A stretch of 37,718 bases of DNA, from positions 39,166 to 76,883 of the forward strand of contig CALXMH010000005.1 of assembly GCA_944389425.1 (NCBI GenBank), read 5' to 3'. The stretch comes from an uncultured Clostridia bacterium. GTDB lineage: Bacteria; Bacillota; Clostridia; TANB77; CAG-508. The position numbers and the translations under genes were made by a program. How positions within the stretch are numbered: position 1 is the stretch's first letter; every line of letters begins with the position of its first letter. The notes beneath the pieces were generated by a model, which did no database searches, was not told the origin of the DNA, and saw only the letters and a program-made list of their open reading frames with translations. Positions 1-7,998 of this stretch are shown here, one piece after another.

Positions 1-731
1 AGAAAAAAGCATATAAACTAAATTTTATTTTTTCGATTATTGCTGTTAGTTTACTAAGTACCTACTGTATTTATGCTGCGTATGACAGAGATAAAAGTGA
101 AGAGGTTTCACAAGTATTACTTGCCGATATGGAAACAAGTGAACGATTAACAAATATGGAACCAACAGATACATCTTCAACAATGAGAAAGGAAGACAAT
201 GTAATTATCGTAGTTTTAGATCCAAATGAGCAAATACAAGAAGAAGTTAATGTGGATGATTTAGTTGAAAAAGCAGGAATAGATACAACGGTATATACAG
301 CAAGTGATGGAACAGAATATACAACGATTGCTAAAATATATATACCTAAAATAGAAGTTACATATCCAATTTTATCACAAACACATGCTGACATTTTACC
401 AGAACTTATGAAAATATCACCTTGTAAATTTTGGGGAGCTGAGCCAAACGAAGTTGGAAACTTTTGCATAGTTGGGCACAATTATAGAAATGAGAAATTT
501 TTCAGTAAAGTTCCAACACTAGAAATAGGAGATACAATAGATATTACAGATACAAAAGGAAGAACACTTGTATACGAAGTGTATGATAAATATATAGTGT
601 CACCAGATGATGTTGAGTGTACCAGTCAGATAACAAATGGAAGAAAAGAAATTACACTTATAACTTGTACAAATGATAGTAAAGGAAGAGTAATAGTAAA
701 AGCAACAGAAAAAATAACTAACCAAAATTAA
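1..731 (+). CDS. Sortase, membrane-anchored transpeptidase (5' end outside window)
   Basis: The reading frame is open from base 3 to the stop at 729-731, so the true start lies upstream of the window. An ATG at 129 is internal: before it the frame encodes a basic stretch and a hydrophobic segment (about bases 18-80), the usual N-terminal membrane anchor. The catalytic triad is visible: His in GHN (477-479), Cys in the TLITC motif (666-668) and Arg in GRV (687-689). Sortases cut a C-terminal sorting signal and join the protein to the wall peptide or to another pilin subunit. The class cannot be fixed from this partial N-terminus, and no sorting-signal substrate is visible next to it. The M15-type wall peptidase follows after a terminator-like hairpin. 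Confidence 0.9.
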   Translation, partial: KKAYKLNFIFSIIAVSLLSTYCIYAAYDRDKSEEVSQVLLADMETSERLTNMEPTDTSSTMRKEDNVIIVVLDPNEQIQEEVNVDDLVEKAGIDTTVYTASDGTEYTTIAKIYIPKIEVTYPILSQTHADILPELMKISPCKFWGAEPNEVGNFCIVGHNYRNEKFFSKVPTLEIGDTIDITDTKGRTLVYEVYDKYIVSPDDVECTSQITNGRKEITLITCTNDSKGRVIVKATEKITNQN

Positions 732-765
732 AAAGCCTTCATATAATAAATATGGGGGTTTTTTT
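731..765 (+). terminator. Terminator hairpin after sortase, running directly into the next start codon
   Basis: A 14-bp stem (731-744 with 750-763, including three G-U pairs, loop AATAA) is followed by T's up to base 765. ATG of the next gene is at 766. The G run 754-758 in the 3' arm is the only SD-like sequence for that gene, so terminator and ribosome-binding region overlap. Confidence 0.65.
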
Positions 766-1446
766 ATGGCTAAAATTTTAATATATAATAATGCAAATGA
801 CAGAATGGAAGTTTATTATAGAGGAGAACAAGAGTGGATGCCCTATAATACAAATGGAACATTAAAAGTAAAAGAATTTAGAGGAAGCAGCAGGTCAAAC
901 ATACTTTGGACAGACAGAAACACAATGAGAGCATGGAATTCTTTTAGATACTTATATGGAAAACCAATCCCGGTTGGATATGCGTTTAAAAGGCCATACG
1001 AAGGAGGACATGGAGCACAGTCGCAACATTATGCAGGTGTAGCATTCGATGTTGGACAGAGATTATCAAATTCAGAAAGAAATACCATGAGAAATTTAGC
1101 ACAAAGCTCTGGAATTTGGTCATACGTAGAACCAGCATATTTAACTCCAACATGGGTGCATTTTGATAAAAGAGCTACAAGCTCAGCATGCTTAACAGGA
1201 GGATATCCATTAATAAGGCAAGGGAGCAGAGGAGTGTATGTATTAGTTGCACAGGACGGACTAAATACATTAGGCTATGGAACTGGAGGATTAGATGGTA
1301 TATTCGGAACAGCGACAAGAAATGCAGTAATTTCTTATCAAAGAAGAGTAGGGCTTGCAGCAGATGGAATTGTAGGATGTAACACATGGCGTTCACTTCA
1401 AGAAAGTGTAATAGAAACAGGTCAAACTTCAACAACAATAAACTAA
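766..1446 (+). CDS. M15-family (VanY/DacB-like) peptidase with C-terminal peptidoglycan-binding domain
   Basis: The 226-residue protein has two domains. Residues about 40-140 match the M15 D-alanyl-D-alanine carboxypeptidase fold: the SxHxxGxAxD-type motif gives zinc ligands His88 and Asp95, and TWVHFD gives His132. Residues about 145-212 are a peptidoglycan-binding type 1 repeat with the usual DGIFG...DGIVG spacing. The family trims peptide stems of peptidoglycan and the C-terminal module would hold it on the wall. No signal peptide is visible; the N-terminus is soluble-looking, so the export route is unclear and a lysin or spore role is possible. The start is the ATG directly after the terminator T-tract. 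The gene is followed by its own terminator. Confidence 0.85.
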   Translation: MAKILIYNNANDRMEVYYRGEQEWMPYNTNGTLKVKEFRGSSRSNILWTDRNTMRAWNSFRYLYGKPIPVGYAFKRPYEGGHGAQSQHYAGVAFDVGQRLSNSERNTMRNLAQSSGIWSYVEPAYLTPTWVHFDKRATSSACLTGGYPLIRQGSRGVYVLVAQDGLNTLGYGTGGLDGIFGTATRNAVISYQRRVGLAADGIVGCNTWRSLQESVIETGQTSTTIN

Positions 1447-1449
1447 AAC

Positions 1450-1486
1450 AAAAAGAAGGATAACATTTTATTGTTTCCTTCTTTTT
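1450..1486 (+). terminator. Rho-independent terminator after the M15 gene
   Basis: Eleven-bp stem (1450-1460 with 1476-1486), A-rich on the 5' side and ending in five T's. The A-rich 5' side would give T's on the other strand, so it may also serve the convergent XRE gene. Confidence 0.8.
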
Positions 1487-1506
1487 AATAATAGCGCTCC
1501 TTTTAA

Positions 1507-1746
1507 TTAATCATCTCTTTCTACATGACGAAATACTGGATCATTAAAGAAATCATGTAGAGTAATATTAAGTCCATCACAAATTCTAACAATTGTTAAT
1601 AACTTTGGATTTCTACTATGACCACCAACAATATTTTCCAGAGTTGATTGTGTAATTCCACAAGAGCTTGCTAGTTTGTTAATTGTGATTTTTCTCTCAT
1701 CACATAGCTTTTTAATTTTTGCTATGACTGCCTCAGAAATCTTCAT
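1507..1746 (-). CDS. Small XRE-family helix-turn-helix transcriptional regulator
   Basis: The protein is almost entirely one Cro/C1-type HTH domain: a helix with KIKKLCDERK, then KLASSCGITQSTLENIV as the HTH core, then a helix with LLTIVRICDGLNITLHDFF. The upstream ATG at 1758 is in frame, but GGAGG overlaps it and sits correctly for the ATG at 1746, so I choose 1746 (79 residues). Such one-domain repressors usually bind as dimers to short inverted repeats and regulate themselves. An inverted repeat at 1774-1788 just upstream is a candidate operator. The gene is convergent with the M15 gene and divergent from mraZ. Target genes cannot be inferred. Confidence 0.85.
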   Translation of the reverse strand: MKISEAVIAKIKKLCDERKITINKLASSCGITQSTLENIVGGHSRNPKLLTIVRICDGLNITLHDFFNDPVFRHVERDD

Positions 1747-1773
1747 AATTACCTCCATATAATTTATTTTATA

Positions 1774-1788
1774 AATAGGATGCCTATT
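1774..1788. promoter_or_regulatory. Candidate operator upstream of the XRE gene
   Basis: Perfect inverted repeat AATAGG-ATG-CCTATT. It lies between a TATACT-like -10 (reverse strand, 1798-1803) and the SD of the XRE gene, near the expected transcription start. Binding by the XRE protein is inferred from position only. The rest of 1789-1968 is very AT-rich with no gene visible. Confidence 0.45.
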
Positions 1789-1968
1789 ATTACAAAAAGT
1801 ATAACAAAAAATTAATAAAAACTACTAACCGCATAGGGTTTTTAAACGAAAAAATTTTAAAAAAAGTCTTAAAAATATTAATAAAATAATGGAAAAACAT
1901 AGTAAAATAGCCAGTTTTATGGAATAAAATAAAATTGCAAAAAAATTAAAAAAATTTTAAAAAAAGTA

Positions 1969-1997
1969 TTGCAAAAAAAAAAAACTTGTATTAAAAT
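1969..1997 (+). promoter_or_regulatory. Promoter of mraZ and the dcw cluster
   Basis: TTGCAA (1969-1974), a 17-bp spacer and TAAAAT (1992-1997) form a good housekeeping-sigma promoter. The predicted start, near 2003-2006, falls at the first MraZ-box-like repeat. Confidence 0.7.
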
Positions 1998-2003
1998 TTA
2001 ATT

Positions 2004-2040
2004 GAAGTGGAGAGAAGTGCCACAAAGTGGTGGAAATGTG
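2004..2040 (+). promoter_or_regulatory. MraZ-box-like operator (10-bp-period direct repeats)
   Basis: GAAGTG (2004), GAAGTG (2014) and AAAGTG (2024) recur at exactly 10-bp intervals, with a degraded AAATGTG at 2034. MraZ proteins are known to bind short GTG/TGG-containing direct repeats at one-turn spacing upstream of their own gene. Placement over the predicted transcription start suggests autorepression of the cluster. Confidence 0.7.
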
Positions 2041-2057
2041 AAAAGAGGTGAAATAAA

Positions 2058-2489
2058 GTGCTTATTGGTGAATATGAACACTCCTTAGATGCAAAAGGTA
2101 GAGTTATAATGCCAGCTAAATTAAGAGAAGACATGGGAGAAAAGTTTATATTAACTAAGGGATTAGACGGATGCTTATTTGGATTTTCCCAAACAGAATG
2201 GGCAAACTTTGAAGAAAAATTAAAAACACTTCCACTAACAAACAAAAATGCAAGAAACTTTGTGAGATTTTTCCTATCAGGAGCTACAGAATGTGAAATG
2301 GACAAGCAAGGTAGATTCCTAGTAACATCAAACCTTAGAGAATATGCAGAAATGGATAAAGAAATAGTAGTAATTGGTGTAGGAAATAGAATTGAAATGT
2401 GGAACAAAGAAAAATGGTTAAAACATAATAGTGATGAAAACATTTCAGCAGATGAAGTTGCAGAAAAAATGGATTTCTTAGGTATATAA
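2058..2489 (+). CDS. mraZ: MraZ, transcriptional regulator of the division/cell-wall cluster
   Basis: The 143-residue product has the usual MraZ length and the two-repeat SpoVT/AbrB-like architecture: the first repeat starts [20 protein letters not shown] and the second contains [20 protein letters not shown]. MraZ forms a ring that binds tandem repeats before its own gene and controls dcw transcription. The start is GTG at 2058, supported by AGAGGTG at 2044-2050. As in most Firmicutes it is the first gene of the cluster. Here a 325-base non-coding gap separates it from rsmH, longer than the usual near-contiguous arrangement. Confidence 0.97.
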   Translation: MLIGEYEHSLDAKGRVIMPAKLREDMGEKFILTKGLDGCLFGFSQTEWANFEEKLKTLPLTNKNARNFVRFFLSGATECEMDKQGRFLVTSNLREYAEMDKEIVVIGVGNRIEMWNKEKWLKHNSDENISADEVAEKMDFLGI

Positions 2490-2517
2490 CTTTTAAATTA
2501 AAAGTTTATATAAATTT

Positions 2518-2725
2518 ACAAAAGATAGTAAAAAACGAAAGATTTTAAAAACAAGAAACAAAAGATAAAAGTATTTAAGGATACACAAGATTTATATGTA
2601 GCCAAGATACAAAAGAGTTAATGAAATTTAACATAAGATAACAAGAATATAATTTACAAAAGTAAAATTATATATAACAAAAGAAAATAATAAAGAACAT
2701 AAGATTTTTAAGAGATACAAAAGAA
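2518..2725 (+). repeat. Array of degenerate ACAAAAGAT-type 9-mers in the mraZ-rsmH gap
   Basis: Within the gap 2490-2814, which has no credible gene, a 9-mer related to ACAAAAGAT / ACATAAGAT occurs about ten times: 2518, 2535, 2558, 2583, 2609, 2631, 2656, 2677, 2697 and 2717. Intervals are 17-26 bases. The sequence between copies is A-rich and not conserved, so this is not a CRISPR array. It may be a decayed tandem repeat or a row of protein or RNA binding sites on the mraZ-rsmH transcript. Confidence 0.5.
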
Positions 2726-2748
2726 CTTTAAAAAACTGCAAAGTATAG

Positions 2749-2778
2749 ACAGTTGGTATATCATATCTTACCAACTGT
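2749..2778 (+). promoter_or_regulatory. Perfect hairpin 36 bases before rsmH
   Basis: ACAGTTGGTA (2749-2758) pairs perfectly with TACCAACTGT (2769-2778) around a 10-base loop. Only three T's follow, so it is a poor terminator. It may be an attenuator, an RNA-processing site or a protein-binding palindrome. Confidence 0.5.
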
Positions 2779-2814
2779 TTATGCTATTACCCTTAATTGC
2801 GAGTGTGATAAAAA

Positions 2815-3746
2815 TGGAATTTAACCATAAACCAGTCTTATTACAGGAATGTATAAATGGATTAAACATAAGAAAAAACAAAATATATTTAGACGGCACA
2901 CTAGGTGGGGCAGGTCATAGTATTGAAATAGCAAAAAGACTTGATAACACAGGAATGTTAATAGGAATAGACAGAGACGAAGAGGCACTAGAAGTAGCAA
3001 AGCAAAAATTAAACAAATATAATAATGTAAAATTTGTACATGGTAATCATGACAATATAAAAGAAATTTTGAAAGAACTTAAAATAGACGGCGTTGATGG
3101 AATACTATTAGACTTAGGAATATCTTCATATCAAATTGATGAAGCAAGCAGAGGATTTAGTTACATGAAAGATGCTAAACTTGATATGAGAATGGATAAG
3201 TCACAAGAATTAACAGCAGAGTATGTTGTAAATAATTACAAAGAAGAAGAATTAGCAAGAATAATTTTCGAATATGGTGAAGAAAAATTTTCAAGGCAAA
3301 TAGCTAAAAAAATTTGCGAAGAAAGAAAAAATAAAAAAATAGAGTCTACAAAAGAACTAGTAAAAATTATAGAAAGTGTAGTTCCAAATTACATAAGAAA
3401 ACAAGATGGACATCCAGCAAAAAGGACTTTTCAAGCAATAAGAATAGAAGTAAATGATGAAATAAGTCCTTTGTATAATACAGTAGTAAACTCTATAAAT
3501 TCACTAAATAAAGGTGGAAGATTGTGCATTATAACATTTCATTCACTAGAAGATAGGGCAGTAAAAAAAGCATATGTAGATTCAATAGGAAAATGTACAT
3601 GCCCAAAAGAATTGCCATATTGTATATGTAATAAAAAAGAACTTGGCAAAATTATAAATAAAAAACCAATTTTACCGAGCCCAAAAGAATGTGAATTAAA
3701 TAGTAGAAGTAAAAGTGCAAAACTTAGAATTTTTGAAAAAACATAA
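2815..3746 (+). CDS. rsmH: RsmH (MraW), 16S rRNA N4-methyltransferase for C1402
   Basis: I place the start at ATG 2815, giving MEFNHKPVLLQE, the family's normal N-terminus, and 310 residues. An in-frame ATG at 2781 has no SD and adds an atypical leader. Visible motifs are the S-adenosylmethionine site LGGAGHS, DLGISSYQID, the GHPAKRTFQAIRIEVN block and FHSLEDR. A CTCPKELPYCIC cysteine cluster near the C-terminus is also common in the family. The enzyme methylates the exocyclic amine of C1402 in the ribosomal decoding centre. It is followed 14 bases later by ftsL in the usual order. The SD before 2815 is weak (GAGTGTGAT). Confidence 0.96.
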
Positions 3747-3760
3747 GAAGGAGAGGAAAT

Positions 3761-4300
3761 ATGTCTGGGAATAGATACTATAATAATAGATATATGTACG
3801 AAACAAGTCCGAGAAAATTAAAACCGGATTATATTCCTCATGAGAAAAAAAGTCCAATTCAAAAGAAAAAAAGTACAACATTAAAAACTAATAATAAAAC
3901 ACAAAAAAAATATTCGAAAAAGAATAAAAAAGAGCTTAATAAAAAAGTTAAATGTGTATTATATTTGATGTTAGGATTTGTTATACTATTTGCAATAAGT
4001 TACAGAAATTCACAAATAAATGAAAGTTTTTCTGAACTAAAAGAGGCACAAGAACAATTGGCGCTTATACAAAAAGAAAATGAACAACTAGAAGTAAGTA
4101 TAGAAAATAGTTTGAATTTAAATGATTTAGAGCAAATTGCAAGAGAACAATTAGGTATGCAAAAAGCTACAAGTAGTCAAACCAAATACATATCATTGCC
4201 TAAAAAAGACTATGTAGAAGGTGCAACAGAAGAAATACAAATTGAAGAAAATGAAAATTTTATACAAAAGATTATAAATTATATATTAAATCTATTTTAA
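3761..4300 (+). CDS. ftsL: FtsL/DivIC-like bitopic division protein
   Basis: The 179-residue protein has a long, basic, Lys-rich cytoplasmic N-tail (1-63), one membrane span (about 64-80), then a periplasm-side coiled coil (about 82-118) and the LNDLEQIAREQLGMQ element typical of FtsL/DivIC. Sequence conservation in this family is low; identification rests on topology, that motif and position between rsmH and the PBP. FtsL-type proteins bridge DivIB/DivIC and activate the FtsW-PBP septal synthase. The SD AAGGAGAGG precedes ATG 3761. A terminator-like hairpin follows. Confidence 0.88.
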   Translation: MSGNRYYNNRYMYETSPRKLKPDYIPHEKKSPIQKKKSTTLKTNNKTQKKYSKKNKKELNKKVKCVLYLMLGFVILFAISYRNSQINESFSELKEAQEQLALIQKENEQLEVSIENSLNLNDLEQIAREQLGMQKATSSQTKYISLPKKDYVEGATEEIQIEENENFIQKIINYILNLF

Positions 4301-4318
4301 TATAAAAAGAATAAATAA

Positions 4319-4355
4319 AAAAATTCACTAATAAAATTTATTAGTGAATTTTTTT
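4319..4355 (+). terminator. Terminator-like hairpin between ftsL and the PBP gene
   Basis: AAATTCACTAATA-type 5' arm (from 4321) pairs with TATTAGTGAATTT (to 4351), ending in a T run through 4355. The SD AGGAGG (4361-4366) of the next gene follows at once, so some read-through is likely, or partial termination sets PBP levels. Confidence 0.75.
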
Positions 4356-4370
4356 ATTTTAGGAGGACTT

Positions 4371-6360
4371 ATGATTTTTTCTAACATTAAGATGAAAAAA
4401 AAGATGCTCTATATTTTAATAATTGCTGGAATAATTTTTTTGGCACTTATAATTAGAATAGCATATTTGCAATTTATAGAAGGAAATGAGCTAAAATTAG
4501 GTGCTTATGAACAACAAACATTAGATAGAAAAATAACTCCTAAAAGAGGAACAATATATGACGCAACCGGTAAGAATGTTCTAGCCACAAGTGCATCAGT
4601 AGAAACAGTTACTATAAATCCAGTTAACATAGATGCAAACAAAAAGGAAGACTTAATAAATGCATTTTGTAATATTTTCGATTTAGACTATGATACAGTA
4701 GCAAAAAAAGTAAATAAAAAAAGTTCAATAGAAACAATAATATCAAGATGTGATAAAGAAAAAACAGATGAACTAAGAAAATGGCTAGAAGATAACAATA
4801 TAAGCAAAGGAGTTAATATAGATGAAGATTCCAAAAGATATTATCCATATGGGAGCTTAGCTTCTCATGTTATAGGATTTTGTGGTAGTGATAATCAAGG
4901 ACTAGATGGAATAGAATCTAAATATGACGAATTATTAAGAGGAACAAAAGGAAAAATTTTAAAATTAACGGATGCAAAAGGTGGAGAAATAGGGGGAGAA
5001 AAAGAAGAATACATAGACCCAATAGATGGAGACGACTTAGTACTTACAATAGATTTAAGTATACAATCAATAGTTGAGAAATACTTAAAAGAAGCCTGTA
5101 TAGATAATAAATGTACAGATGGTGGGAGCATGATAATAATGAACCCTAAAAATGGAGATATATTAGCAATGGCAACATATCCAAGTTATAATCTAAATAG
5201 TCCATATGAAATAAATTCAGAAGAATTAAAAAGTGTTTGGGATACAATGAGCAAAAATGATAGAACATCGAGTTTACAGAAAATGTGGAGAAATAAGTCA
5301 ATTGCAGATGGATATGAGCCAGGTTCAACATTTAAACTAATTACCGCATCAGCTGCATTAGAAGAAGGAATAACAACACCAGACAAAGAAGGCGAATTTT
5401 CATGTGTAGGACATATCGAAGTTGCAGGTGTAAAAATAAGATGTTGGAGATATTACAGACCACATGGCTCACAAAGTTTAAGGCAGGCATTAATGAATTC
5501 ATGTAATCCAGTATTTATAGGATTAGGGCAAAAGATAGGCAAGGAAAAATATTATGAATACCTAGAAAGATTTGGTCTTTTAGAAAAAACAGGAATAACA
5601 CTTCCAGGAGAAGCAGGTAGTATATTTTTAAAAGAATCAAAAGTAGGACCAGTAGAACTTGCAACAATATCCTTTGGCCAAAGATTTAAAGTAACACCAA
5701 TACAATTAATTACAGCAGTAAGTGCAATAGCAAACAATGGAATTAGAGTAAAACCAAGACTTGTAAAACAAAGTATAAATTCACAAACGGGAGAAATAAC
5801 AGAATACCCAGTACAAGAAGTTGGAAGAGTAATTTCAGAAGAAACCGCAAAAAATGTAATAGATATGATGGGATCAGTCGTATCAGAAGGAACAGGTAAG
5901 GGAGCACAAGTAAAAGGATATACAGTAGGAGGAAAAACTGGAACATCAGAAGATGGTGTAAACACAGGAAAATATATTGCATCTTTTATGGGAGTTGCAC
6001 CAGTATCAGACCCTGAACTAGTTATATTAATAACATTATACAATCCAACAGGAGAAGGCGGACACCAAGGAGGTGGAATAGCAGCACCTCTTGCAGGAGA
6101 AGTATTAACAGATGTACTTGCCTATTTAGAAGTAAGTAAAGACAATGAAAAAGAAGAAGATATAATAAAAGAAGTTGAAATTCCAGAATTAAGAGGAAAA
6201 AACATTAAAGAAGCCAAAAGTATATTAAAAGAAAAAGGATTAGAACTTGTTCTTAAACAAGAAACAGAAGAGGATGTGAGTGAAAAAATTATTATAGAAC
6301 AAATGCCTAAACCACGGAATTAAAGTTAATGAGGGAACAAAAATAGAAGTGGAAATTTAG
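4371..6360 (+). CDS. Septal class B penicillin-binding protein (FtsI/SpoVD type) with PASTA domain; needs a +1 shift at CGG 6315
   Basis: ATG 4371 follows AGGAGG; a GTG at 4344 is in the preceding hairpin and is rejected. After one N-terminal span come the PBP dimerisation domain and a transpeptidase with Ser319-TF-Lys322, Ser377-Cys-Asn379 and Lys522-Thr-Gly. It cross-links septal peptidoglycan with FtsW. One PASTA domain begins near residue 600. In the uninterrupted frame it stops at 6321-6323, one codon after an in-frame CGG, cutting the last strand of PASTA. Skipping the C of CGG (6315) continues as Gly-Ile-Lys-Val-Asn-Glu-Gly...Glu-Val-Glu-Ile to a stop at 6358-6360. That is the expected PASTA end, and the total is 662 residues. 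Confidence 0.93.
6315..6317 (+). other. In-frame CGG +1 recoding site 1 (PBP)
   Basis: Context: CCA CGG AAT TAA. Zero-frame reading ends one codon later. Reading GGA at 6316-6318 restores a complete PASTA C-terminus, with Gly at the position where the domain normally has one. Confidence 0.75.
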
Positions 6361-6506
6361 AAAATAAAAGTAATTTAATATATATAACACAAAAGTGAGT
6401 ATACGAAAATACAAAAATAATGTAAAATTATCCAATAAATATATACAAAAAGAAAAAATAATTATATAATGTAAAAGGAAAAATATTTATTTTAGGAGAT
6501 GAAGGA

Positions 6507-7976
6507 ATGGAACTTAAAAAAGTATTATCCGGTTTAGAAGGATTAAAAGCAAAAGGCGATTTAGATTTAGATATAAAATCATTAGAAAGTGATTCAAGAA
6601 AAATAAAAAAAGATTCAATGTTTGTAGCAATTAAAGGATTTGATACAGACGGACATAAATATATAGATGAAGCCATAAAAAATGGAGCAAAAGCTATTAT
6701 GGTAGAAGAAGGAACAGATTTAAAAAAACTAAAGTTACCAGAAGATGTAACATTAATTGTGGCTCCAAATACGAGATATAGCTTAGCAATAGCTGCAAGT
6801 AATTTCTATAAAAATCCATCAAAAAAATTTAAAATAATAGGAGTTACAGGAACCAAAGGTAAAACAACAACTACATTTATGATAAAATCAATACTTGAAA
6901 AACAAGGTAAAAAAGTAGGATTAATAGGTACAATTGCCATATATATAGGTGACAAAAAAATAGTAGATAGTGATAGAACAACACCAGATAGCTTAGAACT
7001 TCAAAAAATATTTTATGAAATGGCAAAGGAAAAAGTTGATGTTGTTGTAATGGAAGTATCTTCTCAAAGTTTAAAACTAGATAGAGTTGCAGGACTAGAA
7101 TTTGAAATAGGGTTATTTACTAACTTTTTAAGAGACCATATATCACCAAAAGAACACCCAGATATGGAAGATTACTTTATGTCAAAGGTAAAAATGTTTA
7201 ATATGTGCAAAAAAGCATATATAAATGCAGATGATGTACATGTACAAAAATTATGCAAAATGAATTTGCCTTGTGAAATTAAAACATATGGAATAGATAA
7301 CCCATGTAATATTTTAGCAAAAGATATAACAGTAACTAGCTCATCAGTAGACTTTAAAGTAAAAATAAGAGAAAGAAATGAAAGAATAAAAACAAGTATA
7401 CCAGGAAGATTTAGTGTATATAATTCATTAGCTGCAATAAGTGTAGGAATAGAATTTGGATGCACTGCTGAAAATATTAAAGCTGCATTAGAAACAGTTA
7501 GAGTACCAGGTAGAAGTGAATTAGTAGACAATAAAAAAGAATTAACAATTATGATAGATTATGCACATTCACCAGAAAGCTTGGAGAGTATACTAACAGC
7601 AGTAAAAGCATATACAAGGGGTAAACTAATATCTGTATTTGGATGTGGAGGAGATAGAGATTCTACAAAAAGACCAATAATGGGTGAAATATCAGGCAAA
7701 ATAGCGGATTTTACAATAATAACATCAGATAATCCAAGAACAGAAGACCCAAATAAAATTATAAAATCAATAGAAACAGGAATTAAAAAGACAAAAGGGA
7801 AATATGTATGTATAGAAAATAGAAAAGAAGCAATAAAAGAAGCGATAAAAATGGCCAATAAAACTGATGTTATAGTACTAGCGGGGAAAGGGCATGAGCC
7901 ATACCAAGAAATAAATGGAAAAAAATATGATTTCGATGAAAGAAAAATAGTAAGAGAAATAATAGAAGAATTATAA
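6507..7976 (+). CDS. murE: MurE, UDP-MurNAc-L-Ala-D-Glu:meso-diaminopimelate ligase
   Basis: The 489-residue length is normal for MurE. The ATP site GVTGTKGKTTT lies near residue 112, followed by the central ligase domain and the C-terminal domain with YAHSPESL. The DNPR motif (residues 408-411, DNPRTEDP) is the signature of enzymes that add meso-diaminopimelate rather than lysine, so a directly cross-linked DAP wall is inferred. The reaction takes place in the cytoplasm on the nucleotide precursor. SD AGGAG lies before ATG 6507. In many Firmicutes murF follows; here mraY follows directly, 22 bases after the stop. Confidence 0.97.
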   Translation: MELKKVLSGLEGLKAKGDLDLDIKSLESDSRKIKKDSMFVAIKGFDTDGHKYIDEAIKNGAKAIMVEEGTDLKKLKLPEDVTLIVAPNTRYSLAIAASNFYKNPSKKFKIIGVTGTKGKTTTTFMIKSILEKQGKKVGLIGTIAIYIGDKKIVDSDRTTPDSLELQKIFYEMAKEKVDVVVMEVSSQSLKLDRVAGLEFEIGLFTNFLRDHISPKEHPDMEDYFMSKVKMFNMCKKAYINADDVHVQKLCKMNLPCEIKTYGIDNPCNILAKDITVTSSSVDFKVKIRERNERIKTSIPGRFSVYNSLAAISVGIEFGCTAENIKAALETVRVPGRSELVDNKKELTIMIDYAHSPESLESILTAVKAYTRGKLISVFGCGGDRDSTKRPIMGEISGKIADFTIITSDNPRTEDPNKIIKSIETGIKKTKGKYVCIENRKEAIKEAIKMANKTDVIVLAGKGHEPYQEINGKKYDFDERKIVREIIEEL

Positions 7977-7998
7977 GTAAAAGTAAGGAGTGAGATTT

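Noticed and set aside
2518..2725. CRISPR array
   Set aside because: The repeats are only about 9 bases, degenerate, with 8-17-base gaps and no cas genes.
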